A DNA stretch of 64,000 nucleotides from DYFT01 sp041695085 (lineage in GTDB: Bacteria > Bacteroidota > Ignavibacteria > UBA10030). Location: the NCBI GenBank assembly GCA_041695085.1, contig JBGFRO010000028.1:21961-85960 (forward strand), given 5' to 3'. The notes beneath the pieces are model-generated. The model was given only the letters and a program-made list of their open reading frames with translations, was not told the DNA's origin and searched no databases. Shown here in pieces: positions 1 through 8,894 of this stretch. The stretch's first letter is position 1, and each line of letters begins with the position of its first letter. Both the position numbers and the translations under genes were made by a program.

Positions 1-369
1 CCACCCGCATCACTACTCTGTGATCTCATTCCACCGCTGCTGATCCGCATTCATTGTTTGTCTGAAAGCTCCTCGGTAGCAGAGTTCTATCCCTTTCCTA
101 CGAAAAACTTGCCTCGGATGGGAAAATTGTGTCTGATTGGCGTTCCATTAGTGGGAAATCCCTCATTTTCTTAAGGAATTCATGTCCGTGAAAACACGGA
201 CATGAAAATGTCCGTACAAACACTGACATGAACTTTCCTTGTTCTCACTTATCATTTCTCAGCAAAGAATGGAACTGGGACGGCAACCGATCATTTCGAT
301 GGCGCGTTTCCTCCGAGTGCCTTCTAAGAAAACGCTGAACAGTATGTACACTCTGCAGGGAGGAAAAAG
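1..369. other. Non-coding start of window with a perfect hairpin
   Basis: No convincing gene is seen here. Positions 181-204 form a perfect 10-bp inverted repeat (CATGTCCGTG / CACGGACATG) with an AAAA loop. The core TGTCCGT recurs at 209-215, so the stretch holds a small cluster of related half-sites. There is no T-tract after the stem on either strand, so it does not look like a typical intrinsic terminator. It could be an operator or a remnant repeat upstream of the gene at 370. Confidence 0.5.
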
Positions 370-789
370 ATGAGCTCAACGTATGCAGACCTATTGAAGG
401 CGCTCCAGGCTCAATATGCGGATACGATTTCCGCGCAGGTGATCATTCAGGGGGCTGCCGAATACGCGGCGATGAGGAGTCCGGCAGGTCTCTCGTTCGC
501 AGCGGACGAGGATCTCGGAATGATTAGCGCCTACACGTCGTACCAAACGCGCATGGGGTTGGGATCATTCGCCTTTTCCATTCACCGTGGCGCGGATCGG
601 TTATATCTCAGTTTGTCGTCGACGATTCCGTTGCCGGAGCGATTTGCGAAGAGTTCGCTTGAAGACAGGGTAACGAACCGTCGCATGATTCCGCTGAGTG
701 AAGCCGGCGATCCGGAAACATTGAACCAGATCGTCGAGCTTGCAAAGTACGGTGTCGACCACGCTCTCGCGTTTGAACGAATGCGATGA
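370..789 (+). CDS. Hypothetical protein, 139 aa
   Basis: I do not recognise the family. The product is a soluble, signal-less protein with mixed alpha/beta character and no cysteine. The start is supported by a strong Shine-Dalgarno (GGGAGG at 358-363, six bases before the ATG). Codon use looks like that of neighbouring real genes and no better frame exists on either strand. Its stop overlaps an ATG (ATGA at 786-789) that would begin the next, now decayed, frame, which suggests the two were once translationally coupled. Function unknown. Confidence 0.65.
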   Translation: MSSTYADLLKALQAQYADTISAQVIIQGAAEYAAMRSPAGLSFAADEDLGMISAYTSYQTRMGLGSFAFSIHRGADRLYLSLSSTIPLPERFAKSSLEDRVTNRRMIPLSEAGDPETLNQIVELAKYGVDHALAFERMR

Positions 790-1042
790 GCAGACGTCCG
801 CAGAAAGCATGGGGAACTTTCTGTAGGAGGCGGCGTAGCGTTTCCAGCCAGACCGCCATTGTTCAGGGACTATCGGGATATGGCTGGGAGAGGCGGAGGA
901 TCCATGGGGGTACGATCCCTTCGTCGTCTCGCGCTCGCCGCCTCCGTCGATTATCAACATCGAAGGAACGTACGCCGTTGCCTTCGCAACAGACGAAAAC
1001 ACATCGTGGCTGCCGATGAAACTTGGAGTGCGGCTGAGGTAG
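786..1042 (+). pseudogene. Decayed gene, coding character split over two frames
   Basis: No single frame is convincing, but protein-like sequence moves between frames. The frame running through 790-870 reads HGELSVGGGVAFPARPP and leads to LFRDY. The +1 frame from about 866 reads GTIGIWLGEAEDPWGYDPF and later INIEGTYAVAFATDE, ending with LPMKLGVRLR and a TAG at 1040-1042. An ATG at 786 overlaps the stop of the upstream gene, a usual sign of coupling. The simplest reading is a short gene broken by one or two frameshifts (or base-calling errors). The family is not recognised. Bases 1043-1357 after it contain no gene, only the dispersed repeat. Confidence 0.4.
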
Positions 1043-1052
1043 TGAGGAGGGA

Positions 1053-1178
1053 AGTACGTAAGTATTGGAGTATGAAAGTAGGAAGACCCGAGATGACAGA
1101 TTGCAGACGGCAGATTGTAGAAGCTTCGGGAACCCAAAGGGTTTTCTTTACCAGCCGTGGAATTCTATCCCACGGAGG
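1053..1178 (+). repeat. Dispersed intergenic repeat, copy A
   Basis: This stretch is closely similar, in reverse complement, to 27706-27839. Shared landmarks in the same order are a run of AGTATGG-like words, AGATG(A/G)CAG followed by GGCAGAT, GTAGAAGCTT, GGGAACCCA(A/G)AGGGTTTTCTTT and CCAGCCGTGG. The element ends in an imperfect palindrome, CCGTGG-AATTCTATC-CCACGG (1155-1175). There is no open frame of note. It looks like a small non-coding, MITE- or REP-like element. Confidence 0.7.
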
Positions 1179-1357
1179 GAACCGAGAGATTCAACCGGCA
1201 AACTTGGGTAGAGAAAGAAGTAGCATAAAATCCAGGAAGGATTTACATTTGTGTGTCAATCAAAATCATAACTATTTCTCTGAACGGTGCAGAGGTCTGC
1301 GTCAGTCCGATGCTGGATACATAAGGAGTGACTGAACGCTGTATGGGAGTACGTCAA

Positions 1358-1813
1358 ATGATGAGTTCAATTCTCCTCTCGTTCCTTCTTCTCTTTGGAA
1401 ATCACAGTAACCTGGGTGGAATCGAAGGAAAGGTGGTCGATGCAGCGACGGGGAAACCGATTGTTGGTGTGAACGTTTTTCTCGAGAGTCCCGCGCGTGT
1501 GACGAAAACTGCGGAGGACGGAAGGTTTGTCTTCTCCGATTTAGCACCGGGTTCGTACACCTTAATGGCAAGCTTAGCGGGTTACTTTCCTACACGAGTC
1601 AAAGATGTTCTTGTGAAATCCGACAGCATCACCTACATCGACCTTCAACTCTATTCGACTGCCGCTGTCGACACAATTACCACCCTATCTCCCACGATCA
1701 AATATCGAATGCCCATTGCGCGCATCGATACCACAAAGAAGTACAAGATGAAATACTTCGTGCCGCATCAGATAAGGCCCGCTCCTTTCGACACCACAAA
1801 GAGAGAAGAATGA
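1358..1813 (+). CDS. Secreted carboxypeptidase-regulatory-like domain protein
   Basis: About 151 aa. An N-terminal hydrophobic signal segment (SSILLSFLLLFG) is followed by a single CarboxypepD_reg/PEGA-like beta-sandwich: GGIEGKVVDAATGKPIVGV, then TAEDGRFVFSDLAPGSYTL and GYFPTRVKDV. Such domains are common in exported Bacteroidota proteins, often as binding or spacer modules. I chose the ATG at 1358 because GGGAG lies seven bases upstream; a GTG at 1328 would add ten residues that do not look like signal peptide. The C-terminal 45 residues repeat ID/FDTTKKYK-like segments (IARIDTTKKYK, PFDTTKRE). Partner unknown. Confidence 0.7.
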   Translation: MMSSILLSFLLLFGNHSNLGGIEGKVVDAATGKPIVGVNVFLESPARVTKTAEDGRFVFSDLAPGSYTLMASLAGYFPTRVKDVLVKSDSITYIDLQLYSTAAVDTITTLSPTIKYRMPIARIDTTKKYKMKYFVPHQIRPAPFDTTKREE

Positions 1814-1821
1814 AGCAATTG

Positions 1822-2688
1822 TCATCGAATGAAGTCGCGTCCGCGAAGCCAGGCAGTTACATTATGCACCCATGGATGGAGATTCGTGAACGGCGCTCGA
1901 TCTCCCAACCCCAGCCCGTGTCTCCCCTTTTCGTACACGTGCAGATCGAAAGGAACACCATTCCTCTGTAATGCTTGAGCAAACTCAAGACTGTTTCGTA
2001 CGCTCACAACCGAATCCTCATACGTATGCCAGATAAAGCATGGCGGTGTGGAGGGGGTGACGTGGAGTTCGTTCGAGAAGCGACGAATCAGTTCTTCTGA
2101 GGGGTTGAGGCCCAGGAATTGTTCGCGCGAGATTCGGTGGCCGAGAGGTCCCATCGAGATAACCGGATAGCACAGGATTCCGAAATCGGGGCGTGAGCTG
2201 AACCGTTCGATCGAATCTGCCGAAACAGCATCGCCGCCATCCGGCTGAGTCATCATCGTTGATGCAAGGTGACCCCCGGCCGATGAACCCATGATCCCGA
2301 TCCTGTCTTTCTCGATTCCCCATTCCTTCGCATAAGCTCGCACCATACGAAGAGCCCTCTTCGCATCGGCAGTGATCTCGCGATAGTTATACACCGGACC
2401 CAAGCGGTACTTCAAAACGAAACTGTGTATGCCGAGCGAGGAAAGAAAGAGCGCGTAGTCTTCCCCCTCGTGTCGTGCCAGACCTCGATAGGAGCCTCCC
2501 GGACAAATGATAATTGCCGTTCCTGTCGCTTTGGATGAATCGGGGGGATACGATGTGAGTGTGGGGATGTCCCTCTCCGTTTGTCCTGGCAGAGCTGGCC
2601 AGAGTGTAAACACCTGTTGCGCGTGCGCGAGCGATACAAGTCCAATGCACAGGAACAAAAATCTGTAGCAGGATGATGTGCAGTTCAT
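1822..2688 (-). CDS. Secreted alpha/beta hydrolase (acetyl-xylan esterase-like)
   Basis: An alpha/beta-hydrolase of the BD-FAE/acetylesterase type, probably deacetylating sugars or hydrolysing small esters outside the cytoplasm. Seen: a signal peptide ending near SLAHAQ, the oxyanion-loop region ICPGGSYRGLARHEG, the nucleophile motif GSSAGGH, and a C-terminal histidine in YEKGRHGLGL followed by W-x(5)-WL. Length matches the family. The ATG at 2688 puts the signal peptide at the N-terminus; an in-frame upstream start at 2733 would add 15 residues. It is divergent from the gene at 2826 with a short shared upstream region. Substrate not determined. Confidence 0.85.
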   Translation of the reverse strand: MNCTSSCYRFLFLCIGLVSLAHAQQVFTLWPALPGQTERDIPTLTSYPPDSSKATGTAIIICPGGSYRGLARHEGEDYALFLSSLGIHSFVLKYRLGPVYNYREITADAKRALRMVRAYAKEWGIEKDRIGIMGSSAGGHLASTMMTQPDGGDAVSADSIERFSSRPDFGILCYPVISMGPLGHRISREQFLGLNPSEELIRRFSNELHVTPSTPPCFIWHTYEDSVVSVRNSLEFAQALQRNGVPFDLHVYEKGRHGLGLGDRAPFTNLHPWVHNVTAWLRGRDFIR

Positions 2689-2825
2689 GTTGGAGGATCC
2701 GGCTGTTTGTGAAAGGAGAAGAGAGGCCTTCAACGGTAAGAAGAAAAAAGGCGATCCTCAAGGTGGCATGACCACTTTCTTTCTGATCATACTTTTTCAT
2801 ACCTTGTCCCCGTCCTCTCCACGTT

Positions 2826-3263
2826 ATGGTTTCCAAAAAGAAGCTTCGATCCTCATCCCCTCCCCGACGGTCGAGCTCAGCCATCTCCGAAGCTGAAATC
2901 GATCTCCTCAAAGTATTTGTTCGAACGTCGTTTGGAGGTACGCAACAAGCGAAAGACATTCCTCCAACCCTCCTTCTCGGGAATGTGCGGGTCGATTTCG
3001 TTAAACTCGAACTGTCGAAGGATGGAAAACGCCTGAACGCCACCGCACGGGAATTCCTGCTTCTGAAATATCTGCTCTTGCATGAAGGAGAAGTTGTCTC
3101 ACGCGAACAACTGTTGCATGATGTCTGGGGTTTTGAGCAAGCGCCGGAGACGAGATCGGTTGATAACTACATCCTGGCCCTTCGCAAAAAGCTCGAACCC
3201 GATCCATCCCGTCCTCGATATATCCTTACCGTGCGTGGTGTGGGATATAAATTTAAGCGATAA
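2826..3263 (+). CDS. Stand-alone OmpR/PhoB-type winged-helix protein
   Basis: A 145-aa DNA-binding protein. The C-terminal ~95 residues are a canonical Trans_reg_C winged helix: LNATAREFLLLKYLLLHEG, EVVSREQLLHDVWG, a recognition helix with RSVDNYILALRKKLEPDP, and the wing RYILTVRGVGYKFKR. The N-terminal ~50 residues are basic and serine-rich and cannot form a receiver domain, so phosphoacceptor control is missing. It lies just upstream of the propeller-phosphatase operon and may regulate it (inference). It could be a truncated response regulator or a naturally receiver-less one. Confidence 0.8.
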   Translation: MVSKKKLRSSSPPRRSSSAISEAEIDLLKVFVRTSFGGTQQAKDIPPTLLLGNVRVDFVKLELSKDGKRLNATAREFLLLKYLLLHEGEVVSREQLLHDVWGFEQAPETRSVDNYILALRKKLEPDPSRPRYILTVRGVGYKFKR

Positions 3264-3394
3264 CGGTAACAGCTCGATCGCTGTCTCTCAAGTTTTGACA
3301 CAGTTTTGACACAGGGGCCGTTGTCTCTGTGCAACTTGCGCCCTCACTTCCCGTTGAACCCGACAAGAACATCAATGTTCTTCGAGGAGGAGAT

Positions 3395-6300
3395 ATGAAA
3401 CAATCCGTGCTTCTTATCACTCTCTTCATGTGCGGCATGAGTGGGGAGGTCTGTGGGCAGACAGAGGAGCTTGTTACCCGCACCTTTTCCACTCTGCAAG
3501 GGCTTCCTTCGAAAAGAGTGAGCGCGATTCATCAAGACTCTTCCGGCACGCTGTGGGTAGGAACGGCGGCGGGCCTTTGTTTTCAACGTCAGGGGAAATA
3601 CTACGCGCCGGACGCGGCGAACATCTGGGGGGCAAAGACCTTTGCTGCTGTGAATTCGATTGCACCCGGTAAATCGAGAAGGGATTTCTTCGTTGCCGGC
3701 TCGCACGCGGCCGCGCTCGCCTTTCTTTATCGCTCGAGCGACCGCCGACGCGAAGGCTTACGGGAATTTCAAGTTCTATCGGAGTTGGATAAAGGGTCCC
3801 AGCAATCAGTGGAGTTCCTCTCCGTACTTGAAACATCGCAGAATGAAGCCTTCTTTGGTACACGCGCCAATGGATTGTGGGTTCGTAGCTCGTTGATTGA
3901 GAGAAAGGACGACTATTTTTTTCGGAACAACCCTCCTCGGCAGCTTCTTCACACAGCGACGGTGACGGCACTTCTCGAAGTTGCTCCTCGCCGGCTCTTC
4001 ATCGGGACGACGCAAGGACTTCATCAGTACGTCGATACGTCCATTGCTCCTCTTCCTCCAATCCTGTCCTCTTTACGCACTGCCTCCATTACCAAACTTC
4101 ATCTCGATTCAAACGGCGTGGTGTGGATTGGAACGAAGGATCGGGGTGCCTTTCGCTTCGACGGAAGGACTCTTGATTCGTACAATCGCCAACGAGGCAT
4201 GCCCGAAGATCACATCACGAGCATCACTTCGACTTCGACCGGCGATGTTTGGTTTGGGACGGGCTCGCGCGGCATCGTTCGTCTCCGTCATCACATCTTA
4301 TCCCCATTCCGCGGATACGCAGTACTTCCTTCAGATTCTGTTCTTTGCGTTTACACCGATCAAGAGGACGTCGTTTGGGTCGGAACGACAGAGGGCCTTA
4401 CGAAAATCTTGCCTGTTACACATCGACGATATACAGCCGCCGATGGATTACCGGCAGATGGATTGACATGCGGAATGCAATCACGCGACGGAACATTATG
4501 GTTCGGAGGCATCGGCACCATCGTGCGCGTTGATGGCACCAAGCCGAAACTCTGGCGCGCAACCGGGAAAATTGCCGGCGAACAATTTGAGAGGATGATC
4601 GAGGACTCCGTCGGGGGAATTTGGATGAGCACGGGGCGCAGCATCGTCTATTTCAAGGATGGTGTCTTTGCTCGTTTTCAGGATTCGCTTTTTCTTCGAT
4701 CCGTCGTGGCGGACATGGTACCTGCTCCGGAGGGCGGTCTGTTTGTCCTCACTCATCGAGTCGTCAAGCTTTTGCGCGGAGGTCTCTTCACCACTGTTGC
4801 CGAAGTGGGTCCAACTGAGTCCTTGCTCTCCATGGTTGTCGACCGGGAAGGCAAGCTCTGGATCCGCTCGGTCTATTCTGTGCTGCGATTGACGTTCGGC
4901 GATACGATTGTCCGGGATCACTACGACGGTTTTAGCGGCATAGGTGATTTGATGCTCTCGTCTGATGGTTCGGCCGTCATTTTTGACCATGGATATGGAT
5001 TCGTAAGCGGTGGTGCACTCACGCGAGGTGCAGCGATTCCCGATGCTGTCCTCGGAGGGAGGACGTTCTTGGATCTTTGGAGGCGGCACGGTTGGAGGTT
5101 CCTGACCGGCTTCCGATCGCGTGACGACTCATACTACGTGACGGAAATTGAAGGCATCTGGCAACAACGCTCTCCTTCTCACAACACCCCAAGACGAATC
5201 GTGCAGATGGATATGAAACAGGAGGAACAGGTTCTTGAGCTGAGCAACGGCGATCACTTGTTGCTGGGGATCGATGGTTTCTATTTCTTTCATCCGCGCT
5301 GGTCATCGGTTTCGATTCAACCGCTTCTGAATGAGCTGATCTTGCCGGAACTGTTCAAGGAACAAACGATCCGCGCAGAACCCTTCAGTGTGGCAGAGTT
5401 GGTCAAACGCAGGCGATTAATTCATGAGGGACCCGACGGAGCCCTCTGGGTGGGATCAAGGGGGGGCATTCAGGTTTTGAACGTTCACTCCGCGACGCGG
5501 TGGATGCCGAGGCCGTTGATCACGGAAATCAGTGCTGGTGACGTAGTCTTCGGCCCGAGCCGGAGCGATTTTTGGGGACGAGGGGTGTTGACATTGTCCG
5601 TGCCACGTCAGTGGTTTGGACGTCGGTCGAACATCGTAGGGGGCTTGGATGGTTTCACACAAAAAGATCATCTCATTCTTCCATCTCAAAGCAACGATCT
5701 CGAATTTCGATTTCATTTTCCCACGAACCGATCCGAATTTGGTGTCGTGTATCAATATCGTCTTGACGGAGTCGATACGGCCTGGTCCGCGTTCAAAGTT
5801 GGGGAAAGCGCGCGGTTTCTGAATGTGCCGCAAGGAACATATACCTTTCGCGTCCGTGCCGTTGGAGCCGACAGACGATTTTCAGAAGAACAGAAAGTCG
5901 ATATCAGCGTTATCGTTCCGTTTTGGAAAGAAACGTGGTTCTGGACGCTCACCGCGTTGACGCTTGTCTATAGTTCGGGACGGTGGTATGTGAGGCGCGT
6001 ACGTGAATTGCGAGAGGAGCACGCCCGCATGACAAAGCAGGCGATTCAGGAAAGTGAATTCAAAATGGCCCGAACGCTCCAGCTCGGCATGTTGCCCGAA
6101 CGATGTCCGGAGATCCCCGGTTACCTTCTCGCCGCCCGTTCGTTGCCTGCGTCGGACGTAGGGGGAGATTTCTATGATTTCCTCTACGTGGGTCAGGATC
6201 AGCTTGGCATCGCGGTGGGCGACGTTTCGGGACACGGCATCACCGGAGCAATGATTGTGGGAATGGCGAGAACCTCCCTTCGATTCGCCAGCGCGAATGA

Positions 6301-6790
6301 GGATGCACCGGCTCGGGTGCTCAGCGTGGCAAACGAACGATTACGGCAAGATATCCGGAAAAACATCTTCGTGGCGATGTTCTATGGAATTCTCGATCCG
6401 GCCACGGCGCGCCTTCGCTATATCTGTGCCGGACAACCACTGCCGATTCTCGTGAGAGACGGAGAAGCACGGGAAATTCCCAAGAACCGGGGGGATCGAT
6501 TTCCCCTCGGTATTCTCCCCGGTGTTCGTTACGCTGAAGAAGATCTGAAACTTCAACCGGGCGATGCAGTCGTCTTCTATACAGACGGAGTCGTAGAGGC
6601 GGTCAACGCGCAGAAGGAGGAATTTGGCTTTGATCGCTTGAGGCAGTTCCTTGCGCGCCATGCTCATCTGACAGCCGAAGAGTTGATTGAAGCTCTGGTG
6701 AAGGAAGTGCGTACCTTTGCGAATCGAGTGGATCAAAACGACGATATCACCGTTGTCGTTTTGCAACGCAGGAAGGAGGATCCCGCATGA
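3395..6790 (+). CDS. Two-component-type propeller / SpoIIE-like PP2C phosphatase
   Basis: A very large sensor phosphatase (about 1131 aa). A signal peptide (MKQSVLLITLFMCGMSGEVCGQ) precedes many two-component-regulator propeller repeats with W-(V/I/F)-G-T signatures (GTLWVGT, GVVWIGT, GDVWFGT, DVVWVGT). A Y_Y_Y-like beta-sandwich follows, then one TM segment near FWTLTALTLVYS, a short coiled coil, and a C-terminal SpoIIE/RsbU phosphatase domain with GGDFYDF, DVSGHGITGA and the late metal motif NDDITVVVL. The predicted role is to sense an extracytoplasmic signal and dephosphorylate the STAS antagonist. The start at 3395 has GAGGAGGAG just upstream. Its stop overlaps the next gene (ATGA). Confidence 0.88.
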   Translation: MKQSVLLITLFMCGMSGEVCGQTEELVTRTFSTLQGLPSKRVSAIHQDSSGTLWVGTAAGLCFQRQGKYYAPDAANIWGAKTFAAVNSIAPGKSRRDFFVAGSHAAALAFLYRSSDRRREGLREFQVLSELDKGSQQSVEFLSVLETSQNEAFFGTRANGLWVRSSLIERKDDYFFRNNPPRQLLHTATVTALLEVAPRRLFIGTTQGLHQYVDTSIAPLPPILSSLRTASITKLHLDSNGVVWIGTKDRGAFRFDGRTLDSYNRQRGMPEDHITSITSTSTGDVWFGTGSRGIVRLRHHILSPFRGYAVLPSDSVLCVYTDQEDVVWVGTTEGLTKILPVTHRRYTAADGLPADGLTCGMQSRDGTLWFGGIGTIVRVDGTKPKLWRATGKIAGEQFERMIEDSVGGIWMSTGRSIVYFKDGVFARFQDSLFLRSVVADMVPAPEGGLFVLTHRVVKLLRGGLFTTVAEVGPTESLLSMVVDREGKLWIRSVYSVLRLTFGDTIVRDHYDGFSGIGDLMLSSDGSAVIFDHGYGFVSGGALTRGAAIPDAVLGGRTFLDLWRRHGWRFLTGFRSRDDSYYVTEIEGIWQQRSPSHNTPRRIVQMDMKQEEQVLELSNGDHLLLGIDGFYFFHPRWSSVSIQPLLNELILPELFKEQTIRAEPFSVAELVKRRRLIHEGPDGALWVGSRGGIQVLNVHSATRWMPRPLITEISAGDVVFGPSRSDFWGRGVLTLSVPRQWFGRRSNIVGGLDGFTQKDHLILPSQSNDLEFRFHFPTNRSEFGVVYQYRLDGVDTAWSAFKVGESARFLNVPQGTYTFRVRAVGADRRFSEEQKVDISVIVPFWKETWFWTLTALTLVYSSGRWYVRRVRELREEHARMTKQAIQESEFKMARTLQLGMLPERCPEIPGYLLAARSLPASDVGGDFYDFLYVGQDQLGIAVGDVSGHGITGAMIVGMARTSLRFASANEDAPARVLSVANERLRQDIRKNIFVAMFYGILDPATARLRYICAGQPLPILVRDGEAREIPKNRGDRFPLGILPGVRYAEEDLKLQPGDAVVFYTDGVVEAVNAQKEEFGFDRLRQFLARHAHLTAEELIEALVKEVRTFANRVDQNDDITVVVLQRRKEDPA

Positions 6791-7701
6791 TACCGATGGC
6801 TCGTTTTCTCCGTCTTCATGTGGCGGGCACCGTAGTGGTCGCCGTTTTCAGCGCGAGCATTCTGCTCTCGATTCTCGGTTTTCAATTTGCGGTGACCATA
6901 CTTGGATGGGCGCTTGGCGTCTTCTGGACAGTGGCGTTGCTGTTCGAAGCGGGCGCGCTCGGAGCGGAACGATGGTTGCAGGAGCGCTCCGTCTCGAAAA
7001 GATTCGCGTACATGTCCTTGGTTCTTCTTCTGGTCCCCTTGCTGTTCCAGCTTCCTGTCGGTCTTTTGCTCGTTGTCATCCCAGGGGTACCCAGCGTCTG
7101 GTGGATCGAATATCAGCTTCCGGTTCAGATAGAATTAAACTTTGGAGGAAACTACGCTGCCCACGCAGAACGGGCGGCGTTCTTTATTTTGCAGTGGGGT
7201 CTTTTGATCGGTTGCCTTGTGTCGCTGCGTCGCCTCTTTCGGTCAACAAAGCACAAAGAAGAACCGATCAGCAAATGGTTCCTCATTCTCGTTCTTCTTT
7301 TTGGTTTAGGCACAGCCCTGCCAATTTTGAATGTGACGGATGACATCCTGAAAACTTTAGGAGTACCAAGACGCGATGAGATGTTCAATCCCACTCGCAT
7401 AAGCTCTGGGTTGATGCCGACGATTTTCGTGGTCACCCTCTTCATTCAGTTCGGAATACTCTCGGCCTGGATTCCGAAAACGAACATTCGGAGGATTCTT
7501 CTCACGTTCCTGCCGGTCATCCTCCTATGGTCCGCGCCGTTCTTCTATGGGCTGTTTCGATACGGTCCAACGGCAAAACAGATGGTGGAGATGGAATACA
7601 TCTACGTTATCGTCACTCTTGCCGTGCCTTTGTTGACATGGCTTCTGTTCACTTTGAGTTCCCGTGGCGAGACGCGCTCGGTTTCTGCGCAAAGTGGGTA
7701 G
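6787..7701 (+). CDS. Polytopic membrane protein of the partner-switch operon
   Basis: A 304-aa protein with roughly eight hydrophobic segments (for example FSASILLSILGFQFAVTILG, FAYMSLVLLLVPLLFQLPVG, FLILVLLFGLGTALPILNV, LLTFLPVILLWSAPFFYGLF). No catalytic motif was recognised. It is translationally coupled to the phosphatase upstream (4-base overlap) and followed 11 bases later by the RsbW-like kinase, so it is likely part of the same signalling unit, either as a transducer in the membrane or as a target. Family not identified. Confidence 0.7.
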   Translation: MIPMARFLRLHVAGTVVVAVFSASILLSILGFQFAVTILGWALGVFWTVALLFEAGALGAERWLQERSVSKRFAYMSLVLLLVPLLFQLPVGLLLVVIPGVPSVWWIEYQLPVQIELNFGGNYAAHAERAAFFILQWGLLIGCLVSLRRLFRSTKHKEEPISKWFLILVLLFGLGTALPILNVTDDILKTLGVPRRDEMFNPTRISSGLMPTIFVVTLFIQFGILSAWIPKTNIRRILLTFLPVILLWSAPFFYGLFRYGPTAKQMVEMEYIYVIVTLAVPLLTWLLFTLSSRGETRSVSAQSG

Positions 7702-7712
7702 AGAGAGGGTGT

Positions 7713-8147
7713 ATGAACAACACATCGTTTGAGGGTCAAGCTGGATCTGAGAAAGAAGCGTTGCATTGTGTTGGTCAGTTTGCGGCACGCTGTGGTTTTC
7801 CGGAGGAGCGCGTGCTGGATATGAGAACCGCGGTGGAGGAAGCTGTCTTGAACGCCATCGAGCATGGATTATTGCGTGAACGAGGAAGTTCGTTTCGTAT
7901 CGACTGTTCGTTCGAAAAAGGAGTTCTCGAAATTCACGTGAGCCACAGGGGAGCCCGATTCACTCCGCCGGAGGTGGTTCCCGATATTCACGCGAAGATG
8001 GATGGGCGCGACTCCCCTCGTGGATGGGGAGTCTATTTGATCCATCAACTGAGTGACGAGGTGGTGTTTGAGGAAATGGAAGGAAGAAACGTTGTGCGAA
8101 TGCGGTTTGTGTTGGACAAGGAACGTTATCCCAACCGCTCGCATTGA
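7713..8147 (+). CDS. RsbW-like anti-sigma factor serine kinase
   Basis: A 144-aa HATPase_c protein of the RsbW/SpoIIAB class. The N-box is AVEEAVLNAIEHG, the G1-like region RGWGVYLIHQLSDEV, with the usual terminal strand NVVRMRFVL. Such kinases bind a sigma factor or another target and phosphorylate a STAS antagonist. The ATG at 7713 has a GAGAGAGGG ribosome site; longer in-frame starts would run back into the membrane-protein gene. It is flanked by the PP2C phosphatase side and the STAS gene, which gives a full partner-switching trio. Confidence 0.85.
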   Translation: MNNTSFEGQAGSEKEALHCVGQFAARCGFPEERVLDMRTAVEEAVLNAIEHGLLRERGSSFRIDCSFEKGVLEIHVSHRGARFTPPEVVPDIHAKMDGRDSPRGWGVYLIHQLSDEVVFEEMEGRNVVRMRFVLDKERYPNRSH

Positions 8148-8159
8148 AAGGAATTCTGT

Positions 8160-8501
8160 ATGACCGTTGATATTGAAATCAATGGAAAGTTGGGAGTCTT
8201 CAAGCTGGAGGGGGATTTGAGCGCTGCGCTCGAAGAGCCGATGCTGAAAGCATATGCAGACGTTGATACACATCGTCCGACAAAGCTGCTGCTTCGGTTT
8301 GTGCCGGAATGCACAATCAACAGCGCGGGCATTGCAGTTCTGATCAGCGTAATATCTCAGGCGCGTCGCGAAGGAAAGCACGTTGGGGTCGCAGGCCTTT
8401 CGCCACACTACAGAAAGATCTTCGACTTGATTGGCCTGACAGAATATGTCGAGATGTTAACCGACGAGGAAGCTGTAAAAACCTTTATGGAGGAGACGTG
8501 A
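8160..8501 (+). CDS. STAS-domain anti-sigma factor antagonist
   Basis: A 113-aa single-domain STAS protein (SpoIIAA/RsbV class). The phosphoacceptor region reads CTINSAGIAVLISVISQAR, with the conserved serine in NSAGI, and the C-terminal half reads VGVAGLSPHYRKIFDLIGL. It is expected to be phosphorylated by the kinase encoded 12 bases upstream and dephosphorylated by the propeller-PP2C protein. It ends the operon. It converges on cas2 with a 60-base gap and no clear terminator in it. Confidence 0.88.
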   Translation: MTVDIEINGKLGVFKLEGDLSAALEEPMLKAYADVDTHRPTKLLLRFVPECTINSAGIAVLISVISQARREGKHVGVAGLSPHYRKIFDLIGLTEYVEMLTDEEAVKTFMEET

Positions 8502-8561
8502 TGACGGTGGGGAGGATGTTGAATTTGCACTATAAGATGGCACGAACCCGCGCGACCTGCG

Positions 8562-8834
8562 CTACACAATGTAGTATTGCCGTTCCTCGGTAACTTCTCC
8601 AGCCCCAATAATCTCGACTCGCCCGACACACTCTTTGCAAAGGCGATAAAACCGAATGCTGTCCTCCGGTTTGACACGCGGCGCAAGCTTCTTTTTGAGA
8701 TTCGTTAGTTGTGTGTCGCTCAGGTTGCATTCGAACACGCTGTACTGCACGCGCATTCCGTGCGCCTCGAGCAAAGTTGCAATCTTGCTCCTTTGCCTGT
8801 CGTCAGCAACGTCGTAAGAGATCAGGACAAACAC
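8562..8834 (-). CDS. cas2: CRISPR-associated Cas2
   Basis: A 90-aa ferredoxin-fold protein. The first strand is FVLISYDVADD with the conserved Asp after the first beta strand, then RQRSKIATLLEAHGMRVQ and YSVFECNLSD. The zinc-like pair in CKECVG and the EERQYYIV tail are typical. It forms the Cas1-Cas2 integrase with RT-Cas1 encoded upstream on the same strand. It is separated from RT-cas1 by 316 bases of structured non-coding DNA, unusually far for an adaptation pair. Confidence 0.93.
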   Translation of the reverse strand: MFVLISYDVADDRQRSKIATLLEAHGMRVQYSVFECNLSDTQLTNLKKKLAPRVKPEDSIRFYRLCKECVGRVEIIGAGEVTEERQYYIV

Positions 8835-8894
8835 AGCACATCCCCTTTCATCGGTTGGGTGAAGCAGTTGAGAATCGACACCAGGTGAGTTTGC

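Noticed and set aside
601..1137. 178-codon minus-strand open frame
   Set aside because: It covers the end of the gene at 370 and the repeat; coding character on the plus strand is better, though shifted between frames.
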